A DNA stretch of 64,000 nt from Pseudonocardia cypriaca (GTDB lineage: Bacteria > Actinomycetota > Actinomycetes > Mycobacteriales > Pseudonocardiaceae): contig NZ_VFPH01000002.1 of assembly GCF_006717045.1 (NCBI RefSeq), forward strand, positions 1,178,001-1,242,000. Reading direction: 5' to 3'. The first letter of the stretch is position 1; every line of letters begins with the position of its first letter. Below the pieces are notes generated by a model. That model made no database searches and was not told where the DNA came from. It saw nothing but the letters and a program-made list of their open reading frames with translations. Positions 59,007 to 64,000 of the stretch are shown here, piece after piece. The translations under genes and the position numbers were made by a program.

Positions 59007-61211
59007 TCAGCAGTAGAACCGCTGCGCGTGGTCCACCACGTCGCTCGCCTGGCCACGCGTGACGTTCGGCAGCACCGCGGGCACCGACCGCGCGAGCTGC
59101 GCCTCGTCGGCCCCCTGGTCCAGCTGGGAGCAGATCGCGTCGGCCGCTTCGACCTCGGCCTGCCCGCTGCTGCTGGTGGGAATGTCGGCGTCGCGCAGGG
59201 CGGTGAGGAAGGCGGTCGCCTTCTTGCTGTGCAGGTCGACGGCCGGAGTCATCGGCTCGGGCTGCTGCGGCTCCACCGGGGCGCTCACCGCGGCCGGGGT
59301 GGCCTCGGGGGGCGCCGCTTCGGGCTCGGACGTCGTGACGAGCGCGACGATCGCGGCGAGCACGAGCACCGCCCCCACCCCGACGGCGGCGAGGACCGGC
59401 CGCGAGGTGAGACGCCCGACCAGGCCGCGCTCCTCGGGCTCGTCGTCGAGCTCGGAGTCGTCGACGTCGTCGACGTCCTCGACTTCCTCCGGCTCGTGTT
59501 CGGGCTCCGCGGCCACCGGCCGCCGGGTGATGGTGGTGGCCTCGGCGGGCGCCGGTTCCGTGCGCCGGGGCCGGACCGGGTCGCGCAACGCGTCCAGCCC
59601 GGTCAGCACGGCCGTGGCCTCCCCGTCCGTGCTCCTGCGAACGGGGCTGTTCTGTTGGGAGGCACGGGGCGGGGGCCCGCTGGTGCGCCCGGACTCGTCC
59701 GGCCGGGGGGAGCGGGGCGGCGGCCCGGCCGGGCGGCGCGGCGGCGGGCGCCGTCCGGGGGCGCGGGCAGGCGCGATCAGCGGGACCGCCTGGGTGGGCG
59801 GTTCGGGCGCGTCCTGCCGGCCCGGCGCGTCACCGCGCGCGACGCTGTCGGCGATCGCGCGCACCTCTGCCTCGGCCGCTTCGTTGGCCTGCGCGGCCGC
59901 CTCGGCCGCCGCCTCCGCCGCCGCCTCGGCCTCCTCCGCAGCGCGCGCCGCGGCCGCGATGGCGGCGGAGGCCCGTTCGGCGGCCGACGCAGCAGCGTCC
60001 TCGGCGGACGCGGCGGCCTGCTCGGCGGCGCGACGACGGGCGGCGTACTCCTCGAGCGGAAGCGCCGGTGCCTCCGGAGCGCTGCGGTGAGCCGGCGCGA
60101 CCGCGGTGAACGCGGTGGTGGGGTCGGGCGTCAGGTCGACCGGGTCGGGCGCCTGCGAGGGCTCCTGGCCGAAGATGTCGTCGGGACCGGGTCCATCGGC
60201 CTCGGTGATGCGGATGCGCCCGGTGAGGACGCTCTCGGCGAAGGCGGGGTCGGCGAAGGGGTCGGCGTCGCGGTGGTCACCGTTGTTCGACGCGAACAGG
60301 TCGCCACCACCCAGTTCGTCGCCACCCCGGTCGGTGCGGAGCGGATCGGACTCGGCGGGCTCGTCGGAGAACGGGGCCGGCAAGGCCGAGCGGTCACCGG
60401 AAGGCGCAGTGCTCGGCCGGTCGCGATCGGCCCAGCGGCGCAGCCGCGGGTCGGTGTCCACCAGCTTCCGCTCGGGCCGCTCCGCGCCCAGCGGGTCGCG
60501 GTCCAGCGGTTCGCTGTCGAACAGCGAGTGGGGCTCGTCCGGTTCGCGGCCGAGCGGGTCGCGGTCCTGCAGCGGTGGCGCGAAGGGCGATCGATCCAGC
60601 GGATCGGCCCCGGCCCGGGTACCGGTGTGGTCACCGTCCATACCGACATCGTGCGTCGGCCCGAGGTCCGGAGCGTCCCGATCGCGCGTGCCGTCGCCGA
60701 GCGGGCCGTTCTCGGCGTGGACCCGCGCGGTCGAGAGGGCGTCGAGGGGGTCGTCGCCGAACCCCGAGCCGCCGAACCGGTGGTCGAGCACGCCGTGCTC
60801 GACGTCCGGACGCGGGTCCTCGACGTCGAGGACCGATGTCCCCCACTCGTCGCCGCCCAGGTCGTCCAGCGCGCGATCGGACCACTCGCCGTAGGAGTTC
60901 TCGGCGTAGGAGTTCTCTGCGTGCAGGCGCGGTGTCGGGAAGGGCTTCTCCTCGGCGCCGTCCGGCTCGGCGGAGTCCGGCGCGGAGCGCTCGTCCGGTC
61001 CCCAGAGCTCCGGGATGTCGTGCAGCGGCTCCCGGTCCGAGGTCCCCGGGTCCCCCCAGCCCCAGTCGAAGGCGTGCTCGTCGCCGCCCTCCGCCAGCAA
61101 CCGGTCGACGAGGGACCGGTCGCCGGAAGCCGGGTGGCGCCGCGATCCGTCCTCGTCCGCCACGGCGTGCCGGGCAGCGCCGTAGCGTCCACTCACCGCC
61201 TCACCGGCCAT
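59007..61211 (-). CDS. Large DUF732 membrane protein with low-complexity N-terminus
   Basis: A 734-residue protein. Residues 1-390 are Asp/Arg/Pro-rich with tandem-like DPLDRDPLG and SEPLDRDP stretches; 391-450 is an Ala-rich, coiled-coil-like segment; a Pro/Arg-rich part follows, then one transmembrane helix (about 610-632) and an extracellular C-terminal DUF732 domain (AFLTALRDADIPTSSSGQAE and DVVDHAQRFYC). Topology suggests a cytoplasmic, phosphorylatable-looking tail and external DUF732. ATG 61211 chosen. Function unknown. Confidence 0.8.
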   Translation of the reverse strand: MAGEAVSGRYGAARHAVADEDGSRRHPASGDRSLVDRLLAEGGDEHAFDWGWGDPGTSDREPLHDIPELWGPDERSAPDSAEPDGAEEKPFPTPRLHAENSYAENSYGEWSDRALDDLGGDEWGTSVLDVEDPRPDVEHGVLDHRFGGSGFGDDPLDALSTARVHAENGPLGDGTRDRDAPDLGPTHDVGMDGDHTGTRAGADPLDRSPFAPPLQDRDPLGREPDEPHSLFDSEPLDRDPLGAERPERKLVDTDPRLRRWADRDRPSTAPSGDRSALPAPFSDEPAESDPLRTDRGGDELGGGDLFASNNGDHRDADPFADPAFAESVLTGRIRITEADGPGPDDIFGQEPSQAPDPVDLTPDPTTAFTAVAPAHRSAPEAPALPLEEYAARRRAAEQAAASAEDAAASAAERASAAIAAAARAAEEAEAAAEAAAEAAAQANEAAEAEVRAIADSVARGDAPGRQDAPEPPTQAVPLIAPARAPGRRPPPRRPAGPPPRSPRPDESGRTSGPPPRASQQNSPVRRSTDGEATAVLTGLDALRDPVRPRRTEPAPAEATTITRRPVAAEPEHEPEEVEDVDDVDDSELDDEPEERGLVGRLTSRPVLAAVGVGAVLVLAAIVALVTTSEPEAAPPEATPAAVSAPVEPQQPEPMTPAVDLHSKKATAFLTALRDADIPTSSSGQAEVEAADAICSQLDQGADEAQLARSVPAVLPNVTRGQASDVVDHAQRFYC

Positions 61212-61447
61212 CGCTAGCTCCCGTCCCCCAAAGCACTCCCTTGCCGTGTCAGTACAACGACTGGATTACGGGGAAGGCGCGGTCGCGCCCGTCACGGTGC
61301 CCACGTGAGTGAGGTCAGTCACAGAATGTATGCCCAGGTCACGCGGCGCGTCCCCCACTCGTCACGCCCGGTCACCACGGTCGGGTCGCGGCCCGGGCAA
61401 CCCTTCGACTGTTCGACGTACTGCATACGCCCGATCGGGTCAGCGGC

Positions 61448-62710
61448 TCATTTCGCATCGTCGAGGCCGCCCCGCAGCGCCTCGGTCAGCAGCTCGATGT
61501 GCCCCTCGGTGAAGGTCAGCGGGGGCGACACGGCCACGGCGGAGACCATCGGCCGCACGAGCACGCCACGCCTGCGGGCCCCGGCGGCCACCGCGGCCGG
61601 CAACGCGGGGTTCGCGGCCAGCCGCTCGGGGTCGAGCTCGATCGCGGCGAGCACCCCCGTGCCGCCGCGGGCCTCGGCGACGAGCGGGTGGTCGGCGAGC
61701 GACTGCACGGCTTCGTGCAGCGGGAGCTCCAGACCGTCGGCGCGCTTGAGCAGCCCTTCGTTCTCCATCACGTCGAGGTTCGCCAGCGCGGCCGCGCACG
61801 CCGTGGGGTGGCCGGAGTAGGTGGCGCCGTGCCGGAACGGGGGTGCCCCGTCGGCGAAGAACGGCTCGGCCACCCGCTCGTGCGCCACCACCCCGCCGAG
61901 CTGCACGTACCCGCTGGTGATGCCCTTGGCGAACGTGACGAGGTCGGGCACGATCCCGAACCGGTCGACGCCGAACCAGTCGCCGAGCCGGCCGAACCCG
62001 CAGATCACGCTGTCGATGACGAGCAGGACCCCGTGCCGGGTGCAGATCTCGCGCACGCGCTCGATGTAGCCGGGCGGCGGCGGGTACACCCCGCCCGCCC
62101 CGATCACCGGCTCGACGAAGAACGCGGCCACGCGCCCCGGCCCGATCCGCTCGATCTCGGCGTCGAGCGCCTCCGGGTCGTCCCACTCCACCTGCACGAC
62201 GTCGGGCACGAACGGCGCGGCGAGCCGGTTGGCGGGGATGCCGGCGAGCGCGGTGCCGAAGCCGTGCGTGCCGTGGTAGGCGTGGCGCCGGCTGACCAGC
62301 ACCGTGCGCTCCGGCTGCCCGGTGCGTGCGAAGTACTCGCGGGCGATCTTCGCGGCGGTGTCGATCGCCTCCCCGCCCCCGTTGACCAGGAAGATCTTGG
62401 CCCCCGGGACGGGGGCGAGACCGGCGAGCCTGCGGGTCAGCTCCAGCGCAGGACGGTTCGCGAAGTCGGTGAACGTGTGGTAGGTCGCCAGCTCGCTCAT
62501 CTGCGCCGCGACGGCCTCGGCGATCTCGCGCCGCCCGTGGCCGACGTTGACGCACCACAGGCTCGCCGTGGCGTCCAGGTAGCGGTTCCCCGCCTCGTCC
62601 CAGAGCCAGACGTCCTCGCCACGCGTGACCACGAACTCGCCGTGGCGCACAGCGCCCATCGCAGCGAACGGATGCCAGAAAGCGGTGTCGGTCGCGTCCA
62701 CGTCACTCAT
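61448..62710 (-). CDS. Class III aminotransferase
   Basis: A 420-residue PLP enzyme, of the omega-aminotransferase group. FLVNGGGEAIDTAAKIAREYF, RHAYHGTHGFG, LLVIDSVICGFGRLG (usually DEV; here DSV) and LVTFAKGITSGYVQLGGV with the Schiff-base Lys. Uses amines such as beta-alanine, GABA or taurine with pyruvate or 2-oxoglutarate; substrate not determined. First ATG used. Confidence 0.9.
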   Translation of the reverse strand: MSDVDATDTAFWHPFAAMGAVRHGEFVVTRGEDVWLWDEAGNRYLDATASLWCVNVGHGRREIAEAVAAQMSELATYHTFTDFANRPALELTRRLAGLAPVPGAKIFLVNGGGEAIDTAAKIAREYFARTGQPERTVLVSRRHAYHGTHGFGTALAGIPANRLAAPFVPDVVQVEWDDPEALDAEIERIGPGRVAAFFVEPVIGAGGVYPPPPGYIERVREICTRHGVLLVIDSVICGFGRLGDWFGVDRFGIVPDLVTFAKGITSGYVQLGGVVAHERVAEPFFADGAPPFRHGATYSGHPTACAAALANLDVMENEGLLKRADGLELPLHEAVQSLADHPLVAEARGGTGVLAAIELDPERLAANPALPAAVAAGARRRGVLVRPMVSAVAVSPPLTFTEGHIELLTEALRGGLDDAK

Positions 62711-62731
62711 GCCGGTGACGTTACGCGGGGA

Positions 62732-63166
62732 TCAGTCGTCCAGCCTGCGTTCCTCGGTGACCACGTGCACCGCGGCCTCCTCCGCCGACGCCGCTCCCCC
62801 GTCGATGCCCGCGTCGAGCGCGTACAGCTCCTCGTCGTCGTCGAACGTGCCGCCCGCCGCCACGAGCCGGCCGGCGCGCACGTCGCCGACCTCGTCGTCG
62901 AGCAGCTCGCCGTCGGTGTCGGAGGCGTCCCCCAGATCGTCGCCCAGCCACTCCTCGCCGTCCGGGAGCTCGCGCGCGAGCCGCGCGTCGAGGGGCTCGT
63001 CGCCCGCCTCCTCGCGGGCCGTGGTGCCCCAGCCGGTGCTCGCCCACGGCTTCTCGGCAGGCGACCAGCCCTCGTCGAGCACGTCACCGACGCCGCGGTC
63101 GTCCAGGCTGTCCTCCGGCTCGAGGACTCCGGAGTCGTCCTCGTCGGAGCGGTTCTCGGGATCCAT
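62732..63166 (-). CDS. DUF5709 family acidic protein
   Basis: A 144-residue strongly acidic protein: EDSLDDRGVGDVLDEGWSPAE and LARELPDGEEW with an RAGRLV segment and AEEAAVHVV near the end, the DUF5709 pattern. Likely disordered and soluble. Common in actinobacteria; function unknown. ATG 63166 assumed. Confidence 0.8.
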   Translation of the reverse strand: MDPENRSDEDDSGVLEPEDSLDDRGVGDVLDEGWSPAEKPWASTGWGTTAREEAGDEPLDARLARELPDGEEWLGDDLGDASDTDGELLDDEVGDVRAGRLVAAGGTFDDDEELYALDAGIDGGAASAEEAAVHVVTEERRLDD

Positions 63167-63184
63167 GGGTGAACCCTTTCACGG

Positions 63185-64000
63185 TCAGCGGAGGCACTCC
63201 AGGGCGAGGAGCACCACGGCCGCGTCGGTCGGCACCGTGACGTCCCGCCCGGTGAGCTCGGCGAACCGGCGCAGGCGGTTGAGCACGGTGTTGCGGTGGC
63301 AGTACAGCCGGGCCGCGACCTGCGCGACCGAACCCGTGGTGGCGTAGGCGCGCACGGCCGCCAGCAGCCGCTCCCGCTCCCGGTGCGGCACCTCGGCGAG
63401 CCCACCGAGCTCGCTCCGCACGAGCTCGGCGGCGGTGTCGGTCAGGCGCGCGGCGGCGAGGGGCAGCCAGGCGTCGGTGAGCTCTCGCGGGCCTGCCGTC
63501 CCCGTCGAGACGTCGACGATCTCGCCCGCGATCCGGGCGCTGTGCGGCACGTCGGCGAGGCCGTGCGCCAGCGGGCCCACCCCGCACGGCACCCCGGCCA
63601 GCGCGGCGCGCACCGGCGCACCCGTCCCGCCCTCCCAGCGCGCGATCAGCACGACGTGTCGCCCGGTGGTCTGCACGTGCACCATCCGCCCGTCCGCCCC
63701 GAGGCGGTCGGCCGCCCGCCGCAAGCCCGGGCCCGCGGCGGCCGTCGCTGCGGCGACGAGCAGGTCGGCGTCCACGTCGACGTCGAGCGCGACCGCCAGC
63801 CGCTTCACCTCGTCGGGGTCGGGGTCACGGCCCGCGAGCAGGGAGGCGACGAGCATCGTGCGCTCGCCCTGCCGCTCGCGGGCGAGCAGCGCCGCCTCGG
63901 CCTGGTAGCTCACCTGGATCTGGGTGGTGTAGTCCTCGACCGCGGCCCACACGTCCTCGACGTGGGCGACCAGGAGCGGCTCCTCGGCGGGCTCCGCCCG
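63185..64000 (-). CDS. PucR-type transcriptional regulator, N-terminus outside window
   Basis: At least 271 residues of a regulator; the frame is open to the right edge. A sensor region (AAATAAAGPGLRRAADR, then HVQTTGRHVVLIAR) precedes the C-terminal PucR HTH (ATTGSVAQVAARLYCHRNTVLNRLRRFAEL). PucR proteins control purine or amine catabolism; the adjacent aminotransferase is a plausible target. Confidence 0.85.
   Translation of the reverse strand, partial: RAEPAEEPLLVAHVEDVWAAVEDYTTQIQVSYQAEAALLARERQGERTMLVASLLAGRDPDPDEVKRLAVALDVDVDADLLVAAATAAAGPGLRRAADRLGADGRMVHVQTTGRHVVLIARWEGGTGAPVRAALAGVPCGVGPLAHGLADVPHSARIAGEIVDVSTGTAGPRELTDAWLPLAAARLTDTAAELVRSELGGLAEVPHRERERLLAAVRAYATTGSVAQVAARLYCHRNTVLNRLRRFAELTGRDVTVPTDAAVVLLALECLR

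Noticed and set aside
59028..61217. 729-codon plus-strand frame
   Set aside because: Antisense shadow of the DUF732 gene caused by its biased codons; no domain or ribosome site.

Overview
The window is very GC-rich, densely coded DNA with many 4-bp GTGA/ATGA gene overlaps and frequent GTG starts. It comes from an actinobacterial chromosome, most likely a Pseudonocardia-like member of the Pseudonocardiales. Support for this includes a class A RNase P RNA, actinobacterial families (DUF7455, RGCVC, DUF6307, DUF5994, DUF5709, DUF732), a tuberculostearic-acid type lipid operon, and the gene block equivalent to M. tuberculosis Rv2228c-Rv2234. I see no prophage, CRISPR array, tRNA or intact insertion sequence. 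The genus is an inference.

0-10.5 kb: housekeeping and accessory genes. These are an EEP-fold hydrolase (cut by the left edge), a crotonase, a SMI1/KNR4 protein, rnpB, a TauE/SafE exporter, a DGPF/YciI protein coupled to an ECF42-type sigma factor, a TetR/DUF4267 divergent pair with CTAG palindromes, an MHS-family transporter, and an overlapping trio (zinc-ribbon coiled-coil protein, RNase HI, histidine phosphatase).

10.5-22.9 kb: a catabolic island. A LacI-type regulator is surrounded by three transcription units. They are NTF2-like/cupin/nitrilase (left), HpsN-like histidinol-dehydrogenase homologue/SDR/HpcH aldolase (right), and a second HisD homologue followed by a sugar-type ABC importer without its ATPase and an alpha/beta hydrolase. 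Four near-identical CATACGYATG palindromes lie at or near the three promoters (one at the 3' end of the second HisD gene) and tie the units into one putative regulon. I infer uptake, alcohol oxidation and aldol cleavage of an unidentified polyol, sulfonate or hydroxy-acid.

22.9-29.1 kb: an accessory segment. It holds small orphan genes (RGCVC, DUF6307, DUF5994), an acyl-CoA desaturase, two overlapping GAF-ANTAR regulators and an anti-sigma type ATPase. It is bracketed by a direct repeat of the nif3 3' end.

29.1-34.2 kb: the rest of the Rv2228c-type block (nif3, cobC, LMW-PTP), then a fructosamine kinase gene cut in two by about 1.4 kb of AT-richer DNA carrying a hydrolase and a broken LacI-type gene.

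34.2-47.6 kb: a GNAT protein, a Tat-exported ferritin-like protein, a lipid block (FAD oxidoreductase and methyltransferase for 10-methyl fatty acids, then a wax ester synthase/DGAT), hydrolases, a DUF4190 membrane protein and an acyl-CoA dehydrogenase. A non-coding stretch with two inverted copies of a MITE-like element follows, then PPK2 and an ECF sigma factor divergent from a DHFR-like protein.

47.6-64 kb: a Uma2 protein, an iron-siderophore ABC operon with an IdeR-like box, a DHA2 exporter with a divergent TetR, a RibD-like reductase, a seven-gene Asp23/AmaP envelope operon including a J-domain-like small protein, a lipoprotein with a degenerate hydrolase active site, a large DUF732 membrane protein, a class III aminotransferase, DUF5709 and a PucR-type regulator cut by the right edge.
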